From assembly GCF_001638985.1 (NCBI RefSeq), contig NW_017265134.1, positions 3,985,998 through 4,049,997 of the forward strand: a DNA stretch of 64,000 nucleotides. The letters run 5' to 3'. Positions within the stretch are counted from its first letter, which is position 1, and each line of letters starts with the position of its first letter. A program made the position numbers and the translations under genes. The notes beneath the pieces were generated by a model. The model did not search any database. It saw nothing but the letters and a program-made list of their open reading frames with translations, and had not been told where the DNA came from. This DNA is from Phycomyces blakesleeanus NRRL 1555(-). Lineage: Eukaryota > Mucoromycota > Mucoromycetes > Mucorales > Phycomycetaceae. This document shows, one piece after another, positions 37,387-49,970 of this stretch.

Positions 37387-39654
37387 AAAATTCCATCCTG
37401 GTTACCGCTTAGGACCCACCCAAGCTACCGCTGGTAAGCCATTAGATTTTAATAACTTGGTATTTAGTTTTGTAATGGGTTGAAAAAGCTAAGAAAAAGA
37501 TGTTTTGCTTTGACTGCAAAAAAACATGGTGGAGTAGAAATTGGTGCTTAATTAAAACTCAAGTACAAGACACTTTAAACCCCGGAAGACTTACAACAAT
37601 TCACTAAAATCGCCTATTTTTTTTCTGTAGGGTATTTAAAGTTTAGGTGAAAACCCTGTAAATATGGTGCCATATTCCCTCTATTTGACATTTTATTCAA
37701 CAGATTGAAATATATATATATCTTTCTTTTAACGAACAGTTTGGTTGTCTTTTATGAAATTTGTGTCTTTAGAATGTTGTACTTTATTGGCTAGCCCTAG
37801 TAGTATTAGCATTGTTATTTTGGTAGTATTTTCTTTTATGTATACATTTGATCTATACCCGCAGATAATAACCCTTGTTATTTACAACCAACCTTAATCT
37901 GTCAGGCACCCCTACTCCTGTCCATGTACATGTCCCTGTTTCTGGCTCTCCAACTCTCCCATCCACTCACAATAGCTATCAGATCTTTGAGCTTGCTCCT
38001 CTGTCCAATTCAAAGATAGAGTTAATATCTGCCTACTTTTTGTATTACAATAAATAGGTTTTAATTGTAGTACTTTGAAACCCAAAAAACGCAAGCTCGA
38101 CCCAAACACCCACACACACATGTATACACGTCCATACACACCTTTTTTTTTTAATAAAAACAAATTATATATATATTAAAAAAATGTAGTTAAAACTGGG
38201 AATAGAGAATCCAATATATTTATTACCATTGGTTACACCAGAATTCCCGTCAGAAAAAGAATCTTTAGCACAATGCCCGACAGCGCGCAAATAAGTAAAT
38301 ATGGTGGGAGTTATGTTTCGTGTAGAAAGAAGTTGAGAGGTTGAAGAGATTATACTGTGATGCTCTGAAAGCATCTTCTTTTTTTTGCAAGACACTTATT
38401 TTGATTATATTAAGTACCATCTATTGAGAAAATTGAACCTGACTAAATAAAAGGAAAGAAAATGAAATTATTCATGTCACTTTTTTTCTTTCTAAAAAAC
38501 ATTATGAGTTTCAATAAATAGCTTCTTTATATTCCCCTCTTTCATGCAACTCGCATGAAATAAGCATAATGACATTGTTATTAGCTTTTAATAAAGAAAA
38601 TCAAGACTAAGCTTTACCCAGTTAATGCTTCTGTGTGTCTGTGGGTTTCTGTATTCTATGCTTAGAAAGTATTCTCGATTAGATAGATAAACAGGCACAT
38701 TGAACATATAGCACTTGGTTATATTTCAGCCCGTTTATCATTTATTAGTATTAATCAGAGTGGATATTTTCTTCAGCTGTTTCATTAACAACGATAAAGG
38801 TAGTCACCGATAAATATTTGGTTTATGTTCCAAGCATCTATTAATACATGCTTTGAAACAAAACGTATATATCTTGAGATCATTAAACTACTCTTTTTTT
38901 ATTGTATTCTGTGGATCATTTGTAAGCAAAACGTATAGTCAATGGTCTCCACAAAGCTACAAGAACAAGAAAAGTAATAAGAAAAAAGGAGAAGAAAAAG
39001 GTTCATTAAAACCTCATCCATTTTCTCCTTCCAAATATATTTCAAGCTTGCTTATTTCTCATTCTATCCAATACTTTTTTTTATATATTACATTAGTCAC
39101 GTTTTAATGACGCAACAAGATCGTAGCTGAGAATCAACAAAATATGAAATTAATCATTTGTTTGAGCCATGGCGCTGTCATATTATAAAATATATTTTCT
39201 ATATATACATGTAGATATCCTACGCACGCACACACACACACGCACACGCATACACGCACAAACGCACACGTACACATTGATTTTTTTTTTAAAATAAATA
39301 AATATATACAAATATTATGCCTATACATATAAATATTTCTTCATATTTATATTTTATTACTGCTGCTGATGCCCTCAAAGGTACATATCCTTTGGGATGA
39401 GCATTCTTCCTTCATTTTACCGGAATCCATGCGGTGGCTGATCTGTTTATTCAGGGATGCAAAAGTAAGTCACCAAACCAACTTTTAACTTGAACTTATA
39501 ATAAAATAACCATTTTAGATGTACAAAAAACATCTCGGTTAATTCCAAAACACCCCCAAAAAAAAAGAAGAAGAAGAATGATTTCAACACCAAGGCTTTA
39601 TCTTCTTTGTTGTTAAACAATCCTGGTGTTCATCAACAAGGAAAAAAACGAGCG

Positions 39655-39825
39655 GGCACAAACACACACAAACACACGCATACGCATTCACACACTCACA
39701 CGCACACGCACACGCTCCCGCCACCCACACTCCCACACACTCGTGCACTCACACATATCCGCCCGCATACACACACACGCACACACACGCACACGCACAC
39801 ACACGCACACACACGCACACGAGAG
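39655..39825. repeat. (CA)n / (CACG)n array
   Basis: Roughly 170 bases of CACACG-type repeats with short interruptions. Open frames of His/Thr/Arg repeats here are artefacts of the array. Confidence 0.9.
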
Positions 39826-40383
39826 AAAGAAATAAAGTAGAAAACGGGTAATTTTCTGCTCAGTTCTCGAGTTGCGCTTTTATCCGTCCTTTTTAATTAC
39901 TATACATTCCATCCTGCCACTGTCATTACCTCCAACATTCATCACTGTCATCACTGTCATTACCAGCAATTAACTTTAACAAATGAATACTCCATCTTGG
40001 TACGTTGAATTGTATTTTTCTCTCCCTCTCTTTTGGTTTACAAAATATACATGTAATCAGATAGTTTATTTGACAATGAACAAGTAAAATATTACAACAA
40101 CAACAACAACAACAACTAGCAAATACGACAACGACAAAGAAACCTTTGATTTGATTTTTGATTTTGATTGTTATTATGATTATTTTTCTGGTAGTGAAAT
40201 TTTTGATTGATTCTAAACTAATATGTATACATTCACAATAACAATTGTGCTTTGACATTATGGTCTCTGCAGATGTTATTTCCTCTTTCGTGTAGTTTTT
40301 TTTTACTATGCATTTACGAAAATAACCTCTTGATCTTGGAAGCAGTATCTTATTTGGGGAAGACACGTCTATTATTGGATTTC

Positions 40384-40415
40384 ATTGGATTGGATTGGAT
40401 TGGATTGGATTGGAT
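40384..40415. repeat. (ATTGG)n five-base tandem repeat
   Basis: Six copies of a five-base unit, GGATT/ATTGG. Confidence 0.9.
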
Positions 40416-40682
40416 CAATAGAATCTCTCCTGCTTTGTGCCAAATGATCAACATCAACCATTTTTTCTTCTTTTTTCTTTCTTTTTTCTTCCCCTCCGCC
40501 ACCTCTCTTTGTGCGTGTGTGTGAGAGAGAGGGTCTCTCTTTCTTTACCTTTGAAAGCAGGATACCTTGCTTTGCTATGAGGTGGACCATTTAAAGGAAA
40601 AAGAAGGAAAAAGGGGGAAGGAAATCAGTCTAAAGCAAGCAAGAAGAATAGACAAAAAAGAGGATATTGGAACATCTTCAGA

Positions 40683-41365
40683 ATGGGCAAAGGAACATGG
40701 AAAGCATTTTATATAAGAGACTTCTGGAGAGCACTTGACAAAAACAAAATATCGTCAGGTCTTCTCCTCTTTCTCTATTCCCTATATGTGTATTATATAT
40801 ATATGGGTATGTCATATATTACATACATTTTGCTTTCTTGTCAACATTTTATTGTAATTCGCCCGAGTTATCAAATAAACAAAAGAAAAAATTTTAAACA
40901 CTTGAATCCCTCAAACATCTCTTTTCAATCTTGTTAAATGTACATCTTTGGTCAAAGAAGTCGCATGATGTATTACTATTATAGATGTAAGAAACCTTTA
41001 GGTGCACAGACCATGACGTTATTGGGTTGTCATGGAGAATAATCTTGAGCTTAATATCTTGCTGCTTAAATCCGAAAGGAAGAATAACTGAATTAATTTG
41101 AACTGAAATATCTTCATTATTTTCTTCTTTTATATCGCATCTTTTTGTTTTTAATACAAGCCAGCTGAATAAACGAATGAGTTCAAGAAAGAAGGAAGAA
41201 AAAAGAAGTACAGAAAAAGAGCAAATGATACTCCTCTTATTCACTCTTTCTCACTCCTTTTTTTTGTTTTTTCTGTGCAAGTGTTTGTACGCGTTTGTGC
41301 GTTTGTGGCTTTTTGTGATTTATTTTTTAGGTAATCGCGCTGTCATGTCTACCATACTTGGATGA
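40683..41365 (+). CDS. Possible 52-residue single-span membrane protein
   Basis: ATG 40683 opens MGKGTWKAFYIRDFWRALDK, then NKISSG, then a hydrophobic span LLLFLYSLYVYYIYM. Right after this is a strong donor GTATGT at 40807. An acceptor (TTTTTTAG at 41323-41330) followed by 41331-41365 would continue in frame as GNRAVMSTILG and stop. The joined product is 52 residues with one membrane span and a basic N-terminus, the size of small mitochondrial or ER membrane proteins. The family is not recognised. The 524-nt intron is long for this genome, so an extra exon may be missed, or the whole may be chance. Confidence 0.3.
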
Positions 41366-42285
41366 GTTAGTGATCAGAAAACAAAAAAAGGTGGCCTTGT
41401 ACAGAATATAATCTATATTTTTTTATAAATGTAATTCATCTTTTTCCTTCTTTTTCCTTCTTTGTACACTGTGAACATCAACTTTATTTATTTTGAAACA
41501 GAGGTAAGAAAATTGAGTTTAAAAATCTAAAACAATATGTATTATTTATAGGTACTTTTATAATAAATTTAATAGAGTCAATTGGATATTTAACAATAGA
41601 TTTATTTTTTATTTTTTATTTTATTTATTTTTACTTTATTAATATTAAAATATTAACAACAATAATAACAAAGAAACAAAAAGAGCATATAAAATATGAA
41701 TTTGAAGATAGTAAATGTGTTCATTTGTATATATATATATACACTTTGGTTGTTATGGAAACGTATAAAAGAAAAAGAAATATAAAAAAAAGTGCGGGGG
41801 TGGGGTAGGGCGTATTTTGTAGAGAGAAAAGAAATATTACAGTACTGAAATAAAAATGAAATAAAAAGTATAACAAAAAAGAAAAAGAGAATTGGACATG
41901 AGAGAGATAGAGAGATATATAATGAGAGACCTATATATATTTACACACAATCAAGAATTACAAGAATTACAAGAATAATAAAGAAAATAGACAAAAAATT
42001 TTAAGGGAAGAAAATACAAAAGGGTGTTTTTTTTTAGAGCCTCTTTTTCTTTTTTTTTCTTTTCTTCTTCTTCTTTTTTTAATATGTATGTATATATGTA
42101 TGTATATATAGAATGTATGTGAAGGTGGTAGTGGCAGTAGTTGTTGTTTTGCGGTAGAAATTTGTGGGTGAATGAGAGAGAGATAAAGTGTGTGTGTGTG
42201 CTGAAGGAGGAGAAAGGAAAAGAGAAGGAGAAGAAGGAAATGTAAAAGTAGAAGGAAATGGTAGTAGTAGTAGTAGTGAAAAGAT
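41366..42285. other. 3' flank of the DUF8032 gene
   Basis: AT- and purine-rich non-coding DNA with TA, GTAT, TTC and AGAG repeats. No gene is seen. Confidence 0.55.
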
Positions 42286-45200
42286 TTAGAAAAGGGGATC
42301 CAAGAATTGACCGGGTGTAAAGTCTTGCATGTCCTCCATCTTTACGAGATCATGGTGTGTCATTGTACTGCTGGGTGGTGATCCTAGTGGGTTAAGAAAC
42401 TTAAAGTCGATATCCATCATGGCACTAGAGGGCAGGCTGTGGTCCAGGAACGAATCATCGAGAATAGGCGGCAACATAAACGAGTCATAGATATCATTGT
42501 CTCCCAAAAAGTAGTTTGATGTCGGTGGCGGGTTTGGCGTACAGGCAGCACTGTTTGTCGAAGAGCTGCTGCTGCTGCTGCTTCCACTACGACTTCCATT
42601 TGCTCCATCTCCGTTGTCATGGCTACTGTTGTGACCACTGCAGATTGTGCTGTTTGTTCGGCTGCTGATAATAGTGCTAGACTCGTCACAGGGAGAAAAC
42701 AGGCGCTGAATATCACTCGGATTACAAAACGACATTGATTCACTCATCATGTCACAAATGGAAGGTGAGTACGACGGCGAAATAATCATGGGATTGTGAA
42801 TATGGTGGTGGTGCTGATCCTCATCCTCAGTCACAATAGCAGTATCAGTAACACCGGGACTACTACTAGCAGTATTAGCAGCATTTGTACAATCCACAAT
42901 TGACTCAAAAAACGGAATGTCTGTCTGGACAAACGACGACAAAGACAGTGACAGCGATAACGACGAGGACAACGACAACGATGAGGACGGTTCATCGGCC
43001 AGCGAGAAGCAGTCACCAAAGTCGAGAGATTCCGTTGTTCCACTAGTGCACGATGTTGCGGGTGATCCGGGTTGTTTTTCGATTGTCTGAGCATCTTGAG
43101 CAAACCGAGCGTTCTGGGCTGATAATGCAGACGCTGTGAGAGGCATTGTTGGTAGCAGCATCATAGTTTCATCGTTATCAACAATATTATTCGTGGTGGT
43201 TGTGGTGGTAGTGGTAGTGGTAGTGGTGTTATTGATGTTGATGTTGTTGTTGTTGATGTTGATACTTTGGCTAATAAGATCTGGTTGGAATTGAGCCAAA
43301 GGAATTGATGCAGTACGTTTCGAGTTCTTTCTAGGCTGAAGACTAGGCATAAACTTTGTACGGTAGATATCAAGTGCACGTTGAAGAAGATTCTTTTTGT
43401 TGGCCAGATGTCTTTGATTGAGCCAAGCCTATTAAATAAACAAAAAAAATTATAAATATTTTTTTGGTTTGGTTTTGGTTTTTTTTTTAAACAAATGATA
43501 TGTATATGTATGTATGCGCATGTATGAGTATGTATGTGAGTAAAGGGATAGGAGAAGAATGTATGGCGATGTGATATGATGTGGGGTTAAGGTTGTCTCT
43601 CTTTTGGTTACTGTAATATGGTTCAAAGCCAAAAAGAAAGAAACTCCCTCTCTCCGTCTCTCCGTCTCACTCCCTTCTCCGTCTTACTCCTTTTCTCCCT
43701 TTCTCTCTCTCACACTTTTGTGTATGTGTACCATATAACGCTTAATATTAATGGAGGATCTAAGACTATATAATATAATACAATATAGTGTAATTTTTTT
43801 TAACTTACCAATTTCCACACTAATTCATTACATATCGTTTCTTCAATCCATCGCGCGCGTCCATTGACGGACTGATCCGGGTTCACATTCATAGCACGAG
43901 GGAACACACAGTTTGCGATTCTGAATTCGTGACTAATTTCATCCAAGTCCACATTTTCAACATTGATCTTTATACGATATCTCATATTCGTCGACACGTC
44001 GTCAATCGCAATTGTCTTTGGCTGGTGTGGTGGCTTGACAGTTGCTGCAGCTAGTGTCAATGGAGTTGTCATATTGACCGAAATACAAGAAGTCGACGAT
44101 GGTGATGATAATGATGATAATGATGATGCTGATGCTGATAATGATGATGACAATGATGACAGTAATAAAGATTGTTGATGTTGCTGTTGAATAGATGATA
44201 ATGATGATGCTGATGATTGTAATATCTGCTGTGATTGTTGTTGTTGTTGTTGTTGTTGTTGTAAAAGTGATGATAAAGAAGAACCAATTTCGCTACTTCC
44301 CATACTACCACCGATTTCTTCACCTTCCCGGTTCTTTCTCTTTCGTAGTGTCCCATTCAATAACTTTTCCTGGCGTGCAACTCTTCTGGATCGCATGCTG
44401 GGGTACCGGTTTCGATAGGAATCCACTGCACGCTGAATCAAACCACGCTTTCCCGAAATCTCATTCTTGTTGAGCCAAGCCAGTTTCCATCCCAACAAAT
44501 TGCATTCTGTCTCATATGCCCATCGATTACCTTTGTAGGTTTCCTTTGGAAGATTAGCTCTTGGATACACCTATGATTTTTTTGAAATAAGAAATACATC
44601 AAGATATTATGTTAATATTCATTTCATACATATATTTTTTGGGGGTTCAAAACAATACACACACAAAAATAAAATATTATATATATATAATTATGTACCA
44701 AAGAACGCCGCCTAATGCGGAGTCTTGGTTTCATATAGTATAAAATAAAAATAAATAGAGAATAGAGAGAAGGAAGGAAAAAAAAGGTTGCAAAACCCAT
44801 TCACGTGTCACGCGAAAATGGTTCCAAAAGAGAGAGAAAGAGAGAGAGAGAAAACGTAAAATGAAAGAAAAATAAGATATACACGGGTAACTTACACAAT
44901 TGTCGGTCTTGAACTTTTCATCAATGGTGTTCAGTAGAACCTTGGTGATGTCGGTGCGGATAGAATAACGTTTGAGAGTGCGGTTATGAGAGTACACAAA
45001 CGAGACCCATTCAATTCCATCTCTGATCTCTGTCAGAGGTTCATTAGATGTCACACTTGGAGCGGCAGCAGCAGCAGCAGCGGCAGCAGCAGAACCTGAA
45101 CCAGAGCCTGAACCAGAACCAGAGCCAGATCCAGATCCAGAACTAGATCCAGAACCAGATCTAGAACCATTACCGGTACCACTCACAATATTAGCATTAG

Positions 45201-45933
45201 TATTAGCAGCAGAAACGGCATTAATGGGTGTAGTGGTAGTGGTGGCGGTGGCAGTGGCAGTAGTAGAAGATCCAGATAACCATGCTCTTTGGGTTGTGAA
45301 CGCGTCTGGAGAGTGTGGTGGAGAGAGTGGAGTCGAGGACAGGGCAGCGGCCAGCGCGTTGGCAAGTGCAGATGTGGCTGCAATGCGTTCCTGGCAAGAG
45401 TCTGGTGAAGAAGGAGAAGATGATGATGACAAGGGTGGTGGGGATGACAGTCGTGGTGGCGACTGGTCCAAAGAAGCTTTTTGGTCAATGTTGAGCATGA
45501 ATGCGTTTGCGGATTGAGGAGAAGGTGAAACTGGAGAAGGAAGCTGGTCTTGCTGGTCTTGCTGGTCTTGCTGGTCTTGTTGATCTTGTTGTACTTTTAT
45601 TTGTACTTGTTGTACTTGTACCTGTGGTTGTTGTGGCTGTGGTTGTGGATGTGGTTGTGGTTGTGATTGTGATTGTGGTTGAGGTTGAGGTTGAGGCTGT
45701 GAGCGTGGGTTTATCTTGACCGTTTTTTTGTCTAGTTTACGTCTCTTGACATTGTTGATCGTTTGCTCGATTAAGAGCAGCTGGTCTGCAGTGAGCCGGT
45801 CTAAGAGTGACTCCGCATTTTCGGGTGCATTGATGAGCTCTTGGAGAGAAAGGGAGGTCGGTGAGCGGCAGTCAGGCAAAAGTAGTGTATCAAACGACGA
45901 TGAGGTGTTTGGAAGAGGAGTACAATAATCCAT
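42286..45933 (-). CDS. Regulator with two DUF8032-type domains
   Basis: Three minus-strand exons, 44896-45933, 43809-44570 and 42286-43428, give 980 residues with both introns in phase 0. Copy 1 of the domain (about 298-405) spans exons 1-2: EWVSFVYSHNRTLKRYSIRT, TDNCVYPRANLP, GNRWAYETECN, LAWLNKNEISGKRGLIQRAV, then a basic segment RSRRVARQEK. Copy 2 (about 536-640) crosses into exon 3: YRIKINVENVDLDEI, NCVFPRAMN, RARWIEETICN, LAWLNQRHLANKKNLLQRAL. Between and around them are long low-complexity tracts of Gln, Ser, Thr, Asn, Pro-Gln repeats and Ser-Gly repeats, plus an acidic C-terminus. Such layouts are typical of fungal nuclear regulators. The domain is widespread in zygomycetes and basidiomycetes and has no established biochemical function that I know of. 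A DNA- or chromatin-related role is inference. Confidence 0.82.
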
Positions 45934-47529
45934 TTCAATTGTGTGTATGTAATGAAATGTGTGTAGTGTTCGTATATAATTTTTTGGTTTGTATTTTTGT
46001 ATATTTTTGTGTAATGGATAGATGTGGAATAACTTGGATACAAATATAAATATATACTTTTTTTTGTGTGTGTGTTCTTTAGAAAAGAAATGATATGTAA
46101 AATGTACGTATATATATATAAAAGATATGCCAGTAAGATAGGATAACGAATGATCAAATGGGAATAACCGTCGTATCGCAATCAGGCGTAAGTAGAATAG
46201 TGGACATGCAACAGTGGTGAATTAAAGAAGTATATGCTTTTTTGGGTTGCTTTTTTTTAAAGGAAAAAATAAAAAATAAATGAAAAATATTACAATAGAA
46301 ATGAAAGGCAAAAGCTTTTGATGTGTATACACAGAGGAGTAAGGTCGTAAAAAGAGGAAAGAGTATAAAGATGTAGGTTTGACACACACAAACACAGACA
46401 CGTTAATATTGAGAGAGAGAGAGAGGGAGAGAGAGAAGGAGAATATATAAGAGAGAAAGGTATACAAACACTCGAGCGCGTTTAAAAAAATATTAATAAA
46501 AGAAGAAGAAGAAAGATAAAGTAGTAAAAATATATATTTATATTAATACATATAAAAAATATATATAATATATATAGATAGATATATGTATATACAAGAG
46601 AAGTAGGGTCAACAAACAATGGGCTTTGGGGATTATCTGTTATAAAGCCATTTTAATTCAAAAGGAGCATCAAAAAATATATACATAAAAAAAGTGATAT
46701 CTTTAATGACGGGGTTTTGTGTATGTGTTACAACTGTGTGGATGAAAAATAGACCATGGCACTTGGAAACCTTCTTATTATATAATTTTATATATATTCT
46801 TCTTACTACTTTACTCTGCTTTTTTTAAAACTATAGAAGAAGAGCAAATGGTAACTCAATTACCATTATAATGATTTTGACATTTGCATGCTAGAAATTA
46901 ATTTTCGCAAGTAATCTATTATTTAAATTTCTGGCTCTTATACCCCTTTATGAAATATATATATTATATAAATATTTCTCCATATTTCCTTCTTTCCTTT
47001 TTTGTTTGTGTCTTTAATGGACTTCTTTACCATTGTCCTAAAACAAATATATTTTTGAGTGTCCGATGGTTCCGTGAATGGCCGACCATGACAAAAGAAG
47101 AAATAGAAAGAAAAAAAAAAGGCCAGAGAAGCATATTGTGACCTCTGTTTTTCATTTTTTATTTTTATTTTATATAGTTAGATTACTATTACAACACACC
47201 GCTAAAAACCCGAGAATTCAGGAACCACCAGAATGAAGTTTCCGGAAAATCTGTATAATTTCTACCCTTTTGCCTGTGTTTTTGATAATAGTTGAAATAG
47301 AATACATATCTTTTATCTATATTTATATAAAGTAAAATAAAAATCAAACAACCATTATGCTTTCTTTAAACAAATTTATCCGTACTGTACTTAAGAAATA
47401 TGGATAAGAATAAGAAGACTTAAAATAGACAAGGTAGTTTAAAGAAGTCTATTTTTTTGCGCCAAGTCATGACAGAGAACCACGTGTAAATTGAGTTAAA
47501 AAGAAAGAGAGGGGAAAAAATGGGAACTA

Positions 47530-47585
47530 GCAGTGGTAGTGGTAGTGGTGGTTACGGTGGTTACGGTGGTTACGGTGGTGGTAAT
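47530..47585. repeat. GGT-rich tandem repeats
   Basis: GGTAGT units followed by three copies of GGTTACGGT. Confidence 0.85.
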
Positions 47586-49131
47586 AGTAATAGTATTTTG
47601 TGGTTGTGGTTGTGATTATGGTTATGGTTTTAGTGGTATTGGTAGTTGTGTAGTAGTAACCAAATGGAAAGAAATAATATATATGTATATAAATAAATAG
47701 TAGCATAGATGAGGGAAGTAGGGTTTTCTTTTGCCACGTGTGGTTATGGACCCAGTAATGCCTCATGTGAAAGCACAGCCATACAATAGTTCAAAATGGT
47801 TTTTTTTGAAACCCTTCATTTTATTTGTGTATGTGTATATATGAGTATGTGTGTTTGTGTGTATAGATATAAATATAAATCTTATATATATATAAAATAG
47901 AGGTGTATACAAGACAACCTAAATGGAGAAATTGTATTCTTCAAAAGAGGTCATTTTCTCGGTCGATTGATCGTATCTTTTTACTCAATTTTGGTCTTTT
48001 TTCAGTATTGTCATGGTTATTGGACGTAAATATAACATAAAATAAAGTAGAGTATAATCTTTAATCGTGTATATATATTTATATATATATATATATATTA
48101 ATACAAAAAATAGAAATAGAAATAAGTATGATAAAGATGTAATGAAGGGTTGGTTTTGTGGAGAAATATATATATATATAAATAATAAGAATACACATAT
48201 AAAAAAAAAAAAGATCTTCGCACCAAATATAGTTATGACGGACCAGTGCACCAGCTCAATTTTTTTTTGAAATTTTGGTGTGGTAACTTGGGCGCCACTC
48301 CAAAAGATAAAATAAAATGATCAATCAATAAAAGAGAAAAAAAAAATGAAAAAACGATGTCCCTTGTGTATATGTATACTATATATTTCCCCTCTTCTTT
48401 TTCTTCTTACATAGAGATCTTATAGATCTTTAGATCAAATACAGATTATGAAACGTCTTGCTTAAATACCAAGATATCAAATAAACTAGTTTCAAGAAAA
48501 AAAACCCGTTTCAAAAAAAAGGGAGGAAATGAATGAATGACAAGAACCTCTTTAAATTTGACTAATAAACACATGAAAACATAATAGCTGTTTGTAAAAT
48601 AACATGCACACAGCAGATACCATTTGTATTTCTTGCTTTTATTACCTTCTCTTAAATGCATATATATGCATGCATATTAATGACATTTCTATCTTTTGTT
48701 AGTTTGATTGATTTCAAATCATAAAATAATAACACGTTAGGACGATATCCTTTCTCAACCGCTTTATTATCTTCGTCTATTTTTTTTTGTTTTATATTTT
48801 GTTCATATATGGATATTGTGTCTAAAAGAAATACTAGTCCTATTTATATTTTTTTTGGGTTTTGGTTTTTGGTTTATCCTTATTAACAAGCTATTGCCAT
48901 CTTATTGTTACCCTGATGATGTATTCAACCTGTGGTTATTTTAAACCCTTTAATATTACTCTTCTTCTTCTTTACATTAAATGTTTGTAGTGGTGTATCT
49001 AGGCAACGGATAAACATTAAAAAATAAGAAAAAAAATAAGGTTTATTTTTTTCTATATTTATTTTATTTTATCACCATCGCAACCATCACTCTATCAGAT
49101 TATACAGTTTTCTTTTTTTCTTTTACCGTAA

Positions 49132-49746
49132 CACAAGCCTTAGCTGAGCACAACATTTTTTTTTTGGTTTTCTTCATTCATGTTGGCGCCTTTAAACCCA
49201 CACTCCATTATACTATGAAAGGTGCTACACTTCACCGCACTTCACTTTAGCAGAATAAAGTTGTGTTAATGACAAGAATGCAAATTTGATAGGTCATAGC
49301 TGTTGTTGTTTTCTTTTTTTTTAAAAAAAAAAACAACTTTTACTAGATTACAGCGCACTAGCAATACTTAAATCTATTTTCAAAATTGGCACAATAAAGA
49401 ACTGTGCCTGTATATACTCCACAGTTTCTTTTTATACATATACACAACTGCCATAAAGAGTTTTATTACATAATAAAATGAACTGAAAAAAAAAGAGAAA
49501 AAAAAAGAAAAAGAGTTTCATTATCATTAAAATCGTAGATAATTTAGCATACCAGTTTTGTGCTGTTTCTTGTCATTAGTACAATAGAGTTGTGTTAAAG
49601 TCAAGTGCATTGAAATGAAGTGATATGAAGCACCTTTCATAGTGCGGTGAAGTGGAAGTTTAAAGGCGTCAACGTGAATGAAGAAAATAAAATAGAAAAT
49701 ATATAAAAAAAATGTTGTGCTCAGTTGGAACTCGTGTTACGGTAAA
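49132..49746. mobile_element. 615-bp element with long imperfect inverted repeats (MITE-like)
   Basis: Both ends read TTTACCGTAACAC inward, and the similarity continues for about 150 bases. Shared blocks are TGAGCACAACATTTTTTTT, CTTCATTCA.GTTG.CGCCTTTAAA, CTATGAAAGGTGCT, CTTCACCGCACT, GTTGTGTTAA and ATGACAAGAA, with small insertions between arms. The interior (about 49290-49550) carries no ORF. The size, palindromic build and lack of coding capacity fit a non-autonomous DNA transposon. A target-site duplication is not evident, so the exact ends are uncertain. Confidence 0.65.
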
Positions 49747-49970
49747 GATATCTAGCCGGTAATCATTCTGGAGAAAATCCTGTACTTTAAAATAAATAAT
49801 TACGGGCATTTATTTATCTATACATGTACTTTATTTATTTATTAATATTAATATATACACACTTCAAAACCATCAAGATAAAATACAATACAATACAATA
49901 CAATAATAAGCGTTGAATATTTTTGTTCCAATTGTTTCTTTTTATTCTTCGTCTTTATTTCTACATTTTT

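Larger units (their letters stand above)
37387..40682. other. Repeat-rich intergenic region
   Basis: Mostly AT-rich. It includes CA/CACG arrays at 39215-39270 and 39655-39825, CAA repeats at 40097-40115 and a five-base satellite at 40384-40415. A short exon-like open stretch at 39368-39471 reads MPSKVHILWDEHSSFILPES and ends at a GTAAGT donor. It has no recognised relative. Confidence 0.5.
45934..49970. other. Intergenic region, 4.0 kb
   Basis: Contains the promoter and leader of the DUF8032 gene on its left and the 3' flank of the Tel2 gene on its right. GAGA repeats lie at 46408-46436, GGT-type repeats at 47530-47585 and TA tracts near 48078-48096 and 48168-48180. A 615-bp palindromic element is listed separately. 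No gene is supported. Confidence 0.55.

Noticed and set aside
39626..39840. Two overlapping His/Thr/Arg-rich open frames
   Set aside because: They are translations of a CA/CACG microsatellite and show no other coding signal.
40894..41244. 116-codon minus-strand frame
   Set aside because: It looks moderately protein-like, but no splice sites, start context or family support it, and it overlaps the intron of a plus-strand candidate.
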